Positions 13,096-26,400 of a stretch of DNA of 64,000 nt are shown here, in pieces. The translations under genes were made by a program, and so were the position numbers. The notes beneath the pieces were generated by a model, which did no database searches, was not told the DNA's origin, and worked only from the letters and a program-made list of their open reading frames with translations. Source of the DNA: Taenia hydatigena (Eukaryota > Platyhelminthes > Cestoda > Cyclophyllidea > Taeniidae); contig JADWOT020000004.1 in assembly GCA_036345935.2 (NCBI GenBank), positions 16,237,423 to 16,301,422 on the forward strand. Direction: 5' to 3'. The first letter of the stretch is position 1; each line of letters begins with the position of its first letter.

Positions 13096-16000
13096 TATCT
13101 GAGTACTCGAGCACCCGGAAGTGAATGAAACTGAAAGATCCTACACCTAGCAAAGTCGGTCTTTTAAAGGTATCCAGTTAATGCGGATACATTTCGGTGA
13201 GCCATGGTTTGATTCGTGTGTGACGATTCACGTGGCAGAAGCCGATTAATGGATGGATAGACAGGTAGATAAATAAATAACTACATTCTGACATACTCAC
13301 GTACACCACCGCTGTTGCAAAATTTACTGGCAATAAGTAAGTTGATTAATAATGCAACTGGCATGACCACTTACAGCCACTCGGTCTTACATGAAAAGAA
13401 TCACGCCACAGAGAGGGGTAAAGTGCTGGGGATCGAAAAGAGTTTGGTAGAAGAAAAGAAAAACGTGGACATAGTACAAGTATCACGTTTCTACAAGCTG
13501 AAGTTATAAATTAATGGGGATCGAGTATGTTCATCCTTATTTCCTAGTTAATGTGAGTGGCTTTTTTGTGTGCATGATTGGTTCGGAGCAAGTCATTAAG
13601 GTAGTAATTATTCGTGAGCACCAGGTCTTCGAGGGGTACATTCAATAGGGTACGCGAATTTGTTTTCCAAAATCGGTTGGTCAGTCAGTAGAAAATTGTG
13701 TTCCTTAAAGCTGGCTTCAAGGGTGGCCTTCAGCACATTGTCTGGGGTACCATGCAATTCATCTAGCTATTGTATACGTCTACTCTTCCAGAGGTTCAGA
13801 TAAAAAGAACCAACGGTACGAACATGAAGTTGTTTTCTGAAAAGGCTTTCAAATTCATTGTACGGAACTCATGAGCCCGAGTCTAGCATTCAATTTCTTT
13901 TTGAAATATACACACGCGAATCGGGAGGTAGCACGAGCAGATAACTGACGAGGCGCCTTCATAACGTCGAATACTAAACAGAACCACCACAATACCCTTT
14001 CTTAATAGTTGCGATATCATCTTTTAATTAAATGCAAAAAAATTGCCTTATTCCCTTCCTTCCTCTTAGTCACGAAAGAGGAATCAGCGCCCTTTCTTAT
14101 ACCACAACATCGTTTCCATATTGACCGTAGTAACTTGCTCTCCAATGGTCTTAAGCTAATTTTGCCTCCATTCATTTATGCACCGCCACAATCATTGTGT
14201 TTACTTCATTTGTTTGAATGCATCGGACCGAAACCGATGTCGCAGATTTTATGCATTTTGGGCGGAAGCTTTTGCGGTGGGGGCTGGTTCCTCCTTTTGG
14301 TCACAATAAATAGCGTATTCAGTGCTCCAATCAAATGGAGGTAGTGAGCGCACCCGTCACCAGAGTATTCCGCATCGGGTAATATTAATGAGCCCAATCG
14401 CTGCATTAGCACGTTTGTAAGGGAAACCTTTTCCAGCATACATACAACGTGCGGTCTATCTCGCTCCCGGCCCTCTCCACTCCCTTCAATAACAATTAGT
14501 CCAAAGACTGTTAAATATGTCATTAAATAGAGAAAGAGAGGAGTGAGTGAGAAGGACAGCCAATGGAGATTTGGCTTTGGCTGTGATTGATTTTCTATTT
14601 AATTCAATTATCTTATCATGAGTTCACACCATTCCCAAGGAGGAAATCTCATTAAAAATTTCCACCCAGTCATAGATTTTAGAGGTAATAACAAAAAATT
14701 GGACTATATTAATAACAATTTTTAGGTTTGGTTAAACAATGGACAACGACTTTTACATTTCGATACAGATGGGAAAGGATTTGTAGGTATTTAGCCTCGT
14801 AGCAGACAATTTCAATTCATTCTTTTCCGACTTGATACGTTAGAGTCTGGGTATGCCAATTCATGTGTACGTCGAGGGAGTTTGGGCAGACAAATGCTTT
14901 TAAGCAGGTTTTGTGGCTTCTGAAATTCCACAATCAAAAAACTAGTTGAACTTATTTAAAGCATCTCTTATCGATACTCATCTAAAAATGCGATGATTGG
15001 AGAATATGCTTGCCAAAACCCATTCAGGTGCCATTAGCAAATTTGATTAATTAAAATCTTATGCCTTCGTCCATTTTTGATTCCACCCACTGAGGAGATT
15101 AAAAGCACGCGAACCGGAATACATATGATGGTACAAATTAATCAGGCTTCATTAAACGATTGTAGAGATAGCTGGTTGAAGCAACATTGGTACATGACAA
15201 GATACTATCACGGAGGGATACTTAATCGACACATTCCTAGGCCCAGAGTCGCTGCCGTGATGTCCAGTTTTAAATACCTGTTATCTTTCCACAAGGTAAT
15301 ATTTCGTTGTTGCAGAGCAGATATGATTTTTTTTTTTCGCAAATAGACGAGGCGACACCATTAATATTTTAGCTGCATGGTTAGATCCTAAATACCTTTG
15401 AAATTAGATTGCTAGTGCATTCCACGAACTAGAAATATAGGTACAGACACATCCTTTGTCACTAGTCTTGTTTGATACCATGCAGTCGGACAGGAGAGGA
15501 CACTTAAAACCTACATAAAGCATCAAAGATAAGATAGCCTTCCTTTCGTAGGTGCTATGTAAATCGAAAAATCCCATCATTACCAACTGTAAAAGTAAGC
15601 CCAAAGGAAGTGTCCTGCTAAACATTAAACGCAGATTTATGGGACTAGATAGTAATGACAAATATACGCAGGAAATCGTATTCTTTGACCCGCTATTAAC
15701 GGATATGTGAATCCAAATGAAGGGTGTACACCACTAAAGATATTCGAGACAGACGTCTCAGCTTGCTGTACGAAATAACTAACAAGAGGAGAAGGAACTA
15801 AAATCTGTCAGAAGCATAAGACTCTTCCTCATGAGTTGGTGGGAGGTGTCCAGGTGAATGTAAGGAAAAAAAACGAAAATGACATGGAGGTGCTAATTTA
15901 CAAGTGAAGACACCTAGATTATTAATGGTTCATTTAGATGTACAGGTCAATGTTTGCTGGAGAGGTATATAACCACAAAAGAAGCTTCAATCTCCAGGTT

Positions 16001-17627
16001 TCGGATTTTTCTACAACCGAGTATTTAAATTTCTTCGATAGCCTAAAAACCACACCTTCTGGGAGCAAAGATACTCTACGCTCCTTCTGACTAGCCAACT
16101 CAGTGAGCTTTACATGACCTTATGCTTTCGTTGGCTCCAAGGTCATCAAAGGGATTTATGATGCAAGGCATGCGTTTTTGTTGGACTGGGTCGGCGGGAT
16201 TGCCTCTTCTTGGAATTTCTTCCGTCAGAGAGGTCGACTAATTCAACAAGATTGAGGAATTAGAGCCAAGCAAGACCGTATTTCAGTGCCCACCTTGCTA
16301 GGTATCCGTGGAAAATGGACATGTAAGATTTGTCCTCAAAATTAGAGCGAAGAATCTTAGTTAACTAGTACATCACTCTGCTACAGATTGACCGACTGTC
16401 GTGGAGCCGGTGACGAGCCGTCTCTGAGTGTCTAGCGGCCTTTCAAGTGTAGTCAAATCATGTCAGGCCTTAAGAAGACAGCAAAGGAACAGTTCACGGG
16501 AGAGCAAAAATACGGCAAATTTGCGCATGACGCGGAGATGGGATGAGTATTAAAAGGAGGCGGGAATGCCCCCAACTCACCATGCCGCATGGGACGTTTG
16601 AAGTTGCAGTGACAACTGGGTCGGCGAGACCAGAATGAAGAGAGGCGGTGGAGACGACGTTATTGAAATCTAGTCCGCCTGCGTGTGTGCGCGCTTGCAC
16701 GCGTTCCGGACGAGGAAAACAACTCCAGTGGAGATGCAACAAAACAAGCTTTGTCGGTTCCTTTGAAGTTGCGGAATTAAATAGTACTTTGCTTTAGTTT
16801 TGAGTTAACACGCGCCTACCAAATGCTGTCGAGTTGTGGGATAAGATCGACGTGACAGAAAAAAAAAGAAAATAGATGCGAAAAAAATCGACTGCATAGG
16901 TGTACTAAAACATTGAGACCTGTATTCCCCAAAACGCTCCTTTTTTATCCCACTTATCGGCCCCAGTCCTCTTTTTTAATCCAAATTTGGGAGGGGAGAT
17001 TAGAAAAAGGAAAAAAAAATTTAATTGACTAGAGGGAAGGTAAGTGAGGGCACAATCAATGAACGCTTTCAACGTATTCCATTCGGCTGAGGCGGAGGTG
17101 GGTTTTGGAGTAAACAAACCACTTTTCTTTTGCGCTGTATTAAAACACGCACACACACACACACACGTACACACTTCTGTCCGCAATAAACTGGTCCGCC
17201 TTCCTCCTTTCCTCCCTTCCTCCCTCCCTCCCTCCTCCCTCCCTCTCTCCTACTCTTCTCCCATAAATGTTCGGTTGGGGGTACTACCAAGGGACTGAAT
17301 GAGCCACCCTCAGCCTAGAATAGGGACATGTAAATACAACTTCAAAGCGCCAACGAGGGGTAGGGTAGACAAACGTTCGTTCGTGTCAGCAATTCATAAC
17401 CATCGTCATGAAATTGTTTTTTGTCAAAGTCATCAGGGTGACTAGACGCCCTTCCGTCAAGGAGCTCAGTATGTAATCGACTGGCGTCTTGGCAAGAGGT
17501 GATAATAACCCTTCTACAGGTTTGCATTATAATGAGCATTTCTTTAATGCATGTGTGTGAGTGAGGCTGTCTGCAAATGGCAGTCGCGAATTGATCGAAC
17601 GAGAAAAAAAGACTTGCTGACAATTAA

Positions 17628-17628
<1 letters not shown>
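13096..17628. other. Intergenic DNA, no gene seen
   Basis: AT-rich with frequent stops in all frames. There is an alternating GCGTGTGTGCGCGC tract near 16,680, a (CA)n tract near 17,145-17,165 and a CCCT-type polypyrimidine run at about 17,203-17,262. No coding exon or RNA gene recognised. Confidence 0.45.

Positions 17629-17689
<61 letters not shown>
17629..17689. repeat. (AC)n microsatellite
   Basis: Uninterrupted AC dinucleotide tract of about 60 bases, the longest simple repeat in the window. A minus-strand frame across it encodes only Val-Cys repeats and is an artefact. Confidence 0.95.
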
Positions 17690-17690
<1 letters not shown>

Positions 17691-20490
17691 GTGTAATTAA
17701 TAGACTCAAACTGGTGAACTTGTGTGATGAAGATTTTCTAACCAAGTGAAGAGACAGTTAAATGATAGGGAAGAGAGGGAAAGAGAGAGGGAGAGAGAGA
17801 GGTAGAGTGGTTTTAGGCGTCACCTTGATGTGATCATGAATAAAACACAAAATTGACGGTCGAATTGAAATTGGATGCTTGTAGTCCAGTCAACGTCTAT
17901 TAAATATGAAATAGTATTGCTTTAAGAGTAGTACAGACTCATTTTAATGCCTACGGTGAAGTAGATATGACGGAAGGTTGTAAATTAATTATTACCTCAT
18001 TAGGACATATCAAAGGAATGATTAATGACGCTTTGAAGGCATGCGGTTTTTGCAGTGCCTATTTAGATGGGCATTTGGAGACCATTTTGATGTCTGGTTA
18101 GAAGAAGGGACCCAAAGAATACTCCATTGGAGTGATACACCAAATAGCATGGAAAATCGTTTATTTTGAGAGCCATATTCACAAAGGCTTTAAACAAATA
18201 AAATGTAAAATCAAAGTGTTTAGCCTAATTTAGGTACGACTATGATCAGACTAATCCAAGATGGTACTGCGTGTGAGGTTTCCGGTTGGAGGGGTCTATT
18301 CCACGTTTGATACGAACCAATTAAAAAGGGTCCCTGGGGGGAGGGGGTGGGGACCGTTCAACTTCACGCGTAGATATGAAAAAAAGGGATTGGAGAACGA
18401 CTATATAATCTTGAAGAAGGAAAGTTAGGCTACTGGGCGCACACCTCAGGTATTCCTCTGAATCCCTCGGTAGAGTGCTTATGCAAATTAATTGATGGTT
18501 CCTAAGGCTGTAGCCTATTTCAAGAAATCTCAATTGCGTATATAATATTAGTAATTGATGGGAGTAATAATAATATCTGACAGAAGACAAATGGCTAACC
18601 ACTTTTGGGAGATAGCAGCAGTAACAGCACTTAGTTATTTAACCTTGGCAGGGAGTTAATTACACAAATCCTACACACCGATATCTACCGCTAATCCACA
18701 AATTCGAAGCACTAACTTTAGTCTACCGCAGTTTAGCAAATAAAAAGTCGCGAAGAAAAGCGACTCTATGTGAGGTGTAGGTGTACAGGCTTACAATCCA
18801 TCAAGAAGCACAATCGTGGCAAAAAGAGGGTTCAAAACGATGCAAAAGAAAGATAGAGAAAGAAAGAGGTAGGGTAGACGCATCAGACGTACCCGTCTCA
18901 CAGCCTCAGTTGTTGACAAATGGTACACGGAGGAGTAAAGAGCAGGAGGGTCGACTCTCTTGCTCCCCGGTTTTTGGGGTAAACATCAGCGGTCTGGTCA
19001 AAACACCAACACAAAGGCCAAAACTGGTGGATGCAAAAACAGCACTAACCCCACATCATTCTATAGTGAAACAAAACGGTCTGGTTTTTAATGGAATTAC
19101 TGGGATATTTGTGTCTGGTAATGCATTATTTGGGGATGAAAGAGGTGTTAGCGTGATCGTCATAGAAACATAATCAAAACACGATTTTTACATTCTAAAA
19201 AGCAAATATATCGGAGGTGAACAGCCTACCTATAAGTTATAAGTATGTAGTGCAAGGTGAGTTAACATACGAAGAGGTGCAAGTAACGAGGCCTTTAAAA
19301 ACTTTGGGAATTGAAATTTATCCTTCAGGCATTAAGTTATTTATTTTTTAAAGCTCCATGATTCCAGAATTGGTTTAGTTTTCGCGAAAAGTGAGTAAAT
19401 TTTGGCCTTCTCAGAGGTGTTGACATCATTCAGATGTTTTGTTCCAAGGCCTCTCAATAAATAAATTAAGCTAACAGTATAAACGAAAAAGTTTTCAAAG
19501 AGCTTAAAACACACCACACTTGTAGAACTTTGGGCGCTTGTTTAGCCCTAGGTTTTGTTAAAAGAGCCGATTTGCGTCTTGCTGTTGTAACTTTGCCTTG
19601 TCGATTGATAAATGAGGTATTCCTGTAGCCTAAAGGCCTATTGCATACCAATTACATGTGTTTCGTCGTTGGGAAAATCTTGGGTGCATATGTCGGTTAC
19701 GTGGAAAGTGTAGCAGGTTCTGTAGAGGGTTCCTCCTCTCCCTTCTTACCGCCCTTGTTATTAGAAGTCTGAACACGTTTCGACATCTTTATTATGGGTA
19801 AGAGAGAGGGTACAGCAGAACCTTGTAGGAGAGTTCAGGAAGGACATAAGTCGCGCTCCTGGGAGTCACCACGCTGATCCGCAACCAGGCCCATATTGTT
19901 TTCCCGCCTCTGGTCTACAAAGCACATTTAAAGAACATAGGTAGAATACTAGGGTAGAATACATATATTCAACGGACAGAGGTAAATAAGCTGTCTTTCT
20001 TGTCGATCCGAATTTCTTGAGTATGATTCAAAAGTAGATCAACAAAACGATTGCGCAACATTTCCCAATTGAGATATGATGTGGGATAATTACAAAGACC
20101 TTAAAAGGTCCCTAGCCCAAAACCTGTGTGCTTTCGTTAGTGCATGACACAAAAACACCGCATGAGTGTTGCATTCGCTAGGGCATTTTATGTTAGCGCA
20201 ATGAAGGAAACACCTCCGTGCTGATGAAGATAACTCACTGTTGACATCGAATCCACGACGAGATAAATTTTTAGCAATACTCGAGGGCATTAAATAGGAA
20301 ATCAATCTATTTATTTGGCTTTGTGATTATCCTTAAAAATACCACCATGTTTTACCCTTTAGAGTGCTTAATGCAACGCTAGAACGCGATTGGTCTGACA
20401 AGACGTTGCTATTAGTAACGTAACTAAATGAAAATTGAAACGTGCTTTTCTTGTGTGTGAAGTGTGCAGGTTGAATAAGTGAAAGGGCTA
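17690..20490. other. Intergenic DNA upstream of the RPGRIP1L-like gene
   Basis: A GA-rich patch lies at about 17,770-17,810. The 130-codon frame at 18,781-19,173 has no recognisable domain and no splice framing. A fragment at about 19,925-19,995 (CTAGGGTAGAATACATATATTCAACG) matches the left half of the 190-bp dispersed repeat. The last 100 bases should hold the promoter or 5' exon of the next gene; no TATA box was seen. A possible acceptor (GTGTGCAG) lies at 20,469. Confidence 0.45.
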
Positions 20491-23400
20491 ATGGCTATTC
20501 ATATCAAAAGCGTTCGGAAGTGGACTAGGGATGAGCTGGAGGATGCTTATCTACGTTTATATGATGAAAGCCAAGAGTTTCGCAGGGTTATTGCAGACCA
20601 AAATATTAAAATTAAGATGTGGGAATATATGTTACTCATTGCAACTATTAAAGGCTTAACACAAAAATTATGAGGATCACTGCAGACAACAAGAAATTTG
20701 CCGATGTATATGCTAAAGCGGACGAAGATGTCACTCGAGAAAATCAACAGACTAAAAAGGTATGTTGATTACAATGTATGAAAAGTTGGCAAATTTATGC
20801 ACCCATTTTCTTACAAAACACATTCGTATTGTATAGCAATGACACTTTGCGTCCCTTGAAATACGTGGTACATCCCGCGCAGCAAAAATATTAAATTATC
20901 TCCACTACTTGATGATACATTTTTATCTTTTGAAGGACAAAGAGCTGCCTTTGGATAAATCAGCAACTCTTATGCGGAACCTCAAACGACAAAGTGTCCG
21001 AAATTCAGCACTGTTAGTGGTTTGAATTGTTTGTGGCATTTGACCTATTAATTTGCACGTGTATATATTTGCGCGTAGCCGTAGCGCACCAAAAGCCATA
21101 AATTTATGGTTTGAGCTAAGTAACTTTAAAATAAGTGTTTTGCGTGATATCCGTCCAAAAATATCTTACTTTTAATATCAAATTTGCCGAAAGTAATGAA
21201 TAGCGCAATATCTTTTCATCCTTGACCTCGATATTTGCTCTTTATATATTTTATCAGGGAACAAGCCATAAAGCTGCTCAATAATCAAAACATGCAAATG
21301 AAATCTCGCATCGCAGAACTAGAACCGGTGGTGGAAAATCAGAATAAGATAATTTGTGAAAAGACAGAAGCAGAGAATTCATCGAAACAGCGGTATGTTT
21401 TATCTTACACTTCCTTTAAGCACTTTTTTCTGAATTTAGAGATGCCTTTGCCGAAAACGTTGAATTGATACGACTAAAAAGACAGCTTATAGAGAAGGAT
21501 AAGAATATTGAAAATTTGACATCTCAGCTGGTCTCAACCGGGGAAGATTTGAAGTCGGTGGGGGCGGAGGAATGCAACATTCAAGAGCGAGAAATTCAGT
21601 TGGGTTCCGGAGGAAGCAATGAATTACAGGTTAAACTGTGTTTTGTAAGTTTAATATTCTTAGAACTTCCTAGTTAGTTTTTGAGTCTGGAATATCTTTG
21701 GATTCCTACGTCTGAATAGCGGAGTTATTGAGTAGATGTTTGGAGAGGGTCATTCCTGGCCGTATTTTCAAGCCGAACTTGGGAAACAGATTTATCTTAT
21801 CAGCTGCACTTTGAGAAGAGGTAGTGCGCAAACTCAGTCAATCATCCGCGTCACTTTGCAAACCAGAACAAACTTACCTAAACCTCTCAATACATAAGAT
21901 TAATTCGTAGGCGCCCAATATTTTTTGCCGAATCCACGTTTTTTCTGTCACTTAATTCTGCCAAATTCTTTGATTCCTAGCATTTGACTCCCTTTCCATT
22001 GGAGTGATCCTTAGTATATATGACTGATTGGTAACGGACAATCTGACGAGATAGTAGAATTACAAATCAACTTATGTGTCGTCAGTAAATTTTATGGCAG
22101 TGGTAGCGAGTGCGTGTACTTCATCACATATGTACTTATTTACCTATCAATCTATCAATCTGTCCACCACCTATCAATCGACTGTTTTCACATGGATCGC
22201 TACAAGCGAATCAAATCCTGCAACATCGATCTTATTTAATTAGCATCTTAATTAGCTGGAACCCTTTGAAAACCGACCTAGTCAGGAGTAAGCTCTTTCA
22301 GTTGCAGGTGCTAGACGATGCATCCACTTCCGAGTGCCTGAGCACTCAAATAACTGCATCTTTCATCTCAGTTATGACTTGTCTGTTCCACGAGGTAGTA
22401 AAAATAAGACAATTTGTGATGCTGGTGCTGCCATTGTCACTCCCAATTGCCACGTGTGTTTTGGATGTTGTTGGGTTTTAGTTGGACGGTCGGTCTCATC
22501 CTGTGTGCGTCGTAAGGGAGAGGACATTAATCACCCTCCCTCTAATTGCTGCAGGGTATAGGAGTAGCATTGTGGGAAGCCCATTTAATTGCAATAAAAA
22601 ATCCTGCTTCATCCTCACAATTTGTAGGACTGTTTGGCACTAGTTGGGAGTTAAGGGAAGCGACAATAACAGCGAAGGGGATTACTTCGACACCGTTGAT
22701 CATATTATCAGTTTCCTTTCTCTATACACTTTCTTCCAATGTGTTCATAATCTACATTAATGTTTATGTGGCATATTTCTGCCTACAATAAAGGTTTCTA
22801 TCATATGCCTCCAAGCATAGTGATCATCGATATGGGCTCAATAACCCTTTTTGCCTACCATCACCTTCCACAACACGAGGAATTCCCACAAATATGTAAA
22901 CAAAATACTTTATCGTCGCTGAATCTTCAGCACATGGGGAATTATGATTAGGAAGATTAATGAAGTTTTGGATATAATCCTGTCGGTTATGTATAGCAGA
23001 AGTGTTTATTTCTTCGAGACGATATTTTGTATGGAGGCTGAAAGAAGCAGTGAGGATTCTTATTAACAGCCTTGATGCAAGAACTAGACTTTCATGTGCT
23101 AACTGCGGTAAGGCAGAACACAGGAGTAGCTGAAATACTTGGGAAACACGCATAGGAGCAATGTGGCTTAATTGCTTTCGATACAATTGAAACATGTTAC
23201 CTGAAAACTCCATTTGAATGCATCAACTTCATCATATTTATCAGTTCACATCCTTCATATGCCCAATAGTGTTTCCATATAGAGCTTCACTATTTGTTTT
23301 AGCTTGAGAACCAAGTGGCCGAATGTGAGCGAGAAAACAAAGTCTTGCGCGAATCCAACGAACAAGTCTTAAAAAGGTATGTTCGTTCTCCAACCACCCC

Positions 23401-26400
23401 ATTTTATCCATTCACTCGTTCATCCTGGATGTGTCCATCTCTTCCGAACTCAACTATTTTGTTCCAGTCCCATCCCTTCTCCCTGAAGACGAAAGAGGAC
23501 ATTTCATTCTGACGGTCCGGAGGCTAGTCCACTTGGCGAAGGCAACCAAATGCCCATAGCCAAAACCGTCTGTTAAACAAACGTATTACGTTGGCCCTTT
23601 CTTCTTTTAAGTGTCGTCCTTGGCACTTCCCTCTGTAGGTCTCCCACGTCATCCAGCACAAAGTAACTAGTGGTGAATGAAAACACCCACGAGCCAACCG
23701 TTCCAGTCAACAAACCCCTATATGACTGAAGAGATACTTGGCAACAACGTCACTGACCCCCTTGGCAATTCAGGTAGATCTGAAGTTTCGTTTGGTTTGG
23801 AAAGTTGAATCAGGGACGGGGATTTCTGCTGTCCACAACGCGCATCCATAGCTGGACGTCGGAGTGGAAGACATGACACGGTTTCGTGAGGATAGAGCTT
23901 AATGCATACTCAAACTCTAGACTCCATCGTTATTCCTGTTGTTAACAACTTTCCTGAAGAGTAAGAGACTGGGGTAGTTGTCGAAGGTAAACGTCATTCT
24001 TAGCTCTCCTATCATGAATTGCCAACGATTCTTCGATTCGTATCATTATCACTTCTTGCGCTCTAGCAAAAGAAACCAAGATGGAAGTCCCTTAAGATCG
24101 AGTTCGCTTTCCGTTGAATCCAACTGCCCATTTGAGTGCCTAATCTTCAAGATCTATGCACTCCAAACTCATCTATTGTTGGAAGAAAAAGCGTATATCC
24201 ACACAATAACCCAATTCTTTTTACTTTTCCATCCTCTTAAAAGCTTGATGGCATGGAGATCCGACCCCAAGACGGTGGATTTGTTGTTGGAGAAACTGCA
24301 GCATCTGGAGCGCAAGATGTCCGCTTCGCGAGGCGATCGAGAGAAGCAGCACGAAGAGATGAGTCGTATCCACAACACCCTACAGGCGCGAGCGCAGAGT
24401 GCGGAGGCGCAAATTGAGGCACTTTCCCGACGACTAGAGGAAAATCAACCTTCTCGGAACCTGCAAGAGTTGTGCGAGGTAAGGGGGAGCACTAATTCTG
24501 GCGTCCAATCAGTAGTTCACGATCAAGTCCTCATTTTTGTCGAGAATTTCAGATACCCAATAGTGATTCGTTTGGTTTTGATATTACCGCCAATGTTGAA
24601 ACCATGTATTATTCCTTAATATTTTATTTAAAATTTTATAGGTTTTGTAATCACTGACCCATCGGAGTCTAATGTTCAACTTCCCTGTGCCAGAGTATTC
24701 ATATGTTCTATTCCTTGAACTTGCTAGTGAAACAGTCTTTTATCGATACGGCAAAACACACTTAAAAACTTATGACTTGCATAGAGATGTGACTGGATAA
24801 ATATGGTCAGCTTTGTGTCCCAAATACAGCTAGTCCTCAAGGCAATCCCAAACATGATTGGGTATTGACCGGGAGGCAGTTGGGAAATTAATAAAACTCA
24901 CTGACGCTATTGCCCAATAAATGTGAAAGATTTGGTCTAGCTGTTGCCTTGACGGCTAATTTTGACTCGTGAAACATTTACGCAGTATCGTGACATGCTT
25001 CTGCTCTAAGTCTCTAAATTCCAATCTAGTCAATTGGTCTGGATGTAAAGGACTTGGAAGCTGCACTTATTCAAATGAGTGGACGGAGGGAATACCTCAT
25101 CGAGGGCGTTGATGCAGGTGTACATCTTCAGGCTTCGAAAACACCTCAAAGAGAGGGTAACGTTTGATTTTACTTAATGAACTGTTGTTTTGTTGGGACG
25201 TGGATGATCCGCATCATCGTCAATTTCTACGACTAGTGATTACAATTAACTTGTCTTCTTACTCAACAGTTGCTCCTCCTCGTTGAAGGAATAGTTACCA
25301 CAAAATGAGTATGTGTTCCAGCAACTACAATCATGATACCGCTGAGTATGAAATAATTCCTTTAGGAACTAGTTAAAACACACTGGAAATCACTCGAAGC
25401 CTTCTGTATTCAAAATGTGCGGTGGAAAGATTGACAGCTTAGCTACGGTATTAAGGATTTACTTAGAACGTAGCTGAACACCACATCGTACAAAGAGATC
25501 TCACAATTCGCCAGTAGGAATGTTTGATGATTCGATTCAATAGGCACCATAGCATACAATTCTTTCAGCGATCAGCTATCCGACGGAGAGCGTGCACGTC
25601 GAGGCAGCAGAGAAGCTGCCTACCACGCAGCATCGAGTGGCAGAGGAGCATCAAAGGGCGGTGGAGAATACCAAAGGCCAATTCAACTCAACTCGAATCC
25701 GCACGGTTACACGACCTCTAGAACCGGGGAGCAGCCAAATCATGGGACTGGGCTCACGGCTGGTCCTGCCTATAACGGTAATGGAATGACACGAGTTAAC
25801 GAGCGCTCCTGTGTGTGTACGCATGCGGATGTCGGTGGTAGAGGATAAAGCGCTCCCGTTTGGAAAGTTATCAAAAACGTAGTAGTCCCATAATTATTAT
25901 GTTGAATTTGCTCCAAAGAACCATACTCCAAAGGGTTCGAAAGAATAATTCCAAAAAAAACAGCCGAAAGAAAGTTCTATTCTTGCATCACAATACCACG
26001 CAAGACCTCATTCCACAAAAGGGACAGACGAGACAACTTATGCATTGTTTAGGATGAAAGAGAGAGAGGTTCACTGCATCATCCCTGCCCTCCACTTTCC
26101 TCGAATTATATCCCTCCAAGTGACAAATATTACCTTGGCTTCGCAGTAGTATTAAACATCTGCATGATCACATGCAAAGAGAGCTCGACAGTCAGGAAAT
26201 AGGAGACAGATGAAAAAGTGGCCGAGGCTAGGTCTTTTCAAGTGTCATTAAAGTCTGAACTGTTAAGGATGCATAAAAAATAAAGCACTGAAACAATGAC
26301 TTCGGGTCAAGAATTTTGACCGCTAAATTTTTCTACGTTTCTTTTAGAAATTTATTCCAGATGAAAGCTCGTCCTTCGGGGAGGGCGAAAACCTTTTTGA

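Noticed and set aside
12692..13153. Minus-strand frame of 153 codons
   Set aside because: It includes a Val/Cys-rich stretch from a CA repeat and coincides with a dispersed repeat whose other copy has stops. No domain recognised.
18781..19173. Plus-strand frame of 130 codons
   Set aside because: No domain, signal or splice framing, and no neighbouring exon. Consistent with chance.
23978..24619. 213-codon frame taken as a whole gene
   Set aside because: Only the part 24,244-24,478 is coding (coiled coil of the RPGRIP1L-like gene). The flanks are intron, bounded by AG and GTAAGG.
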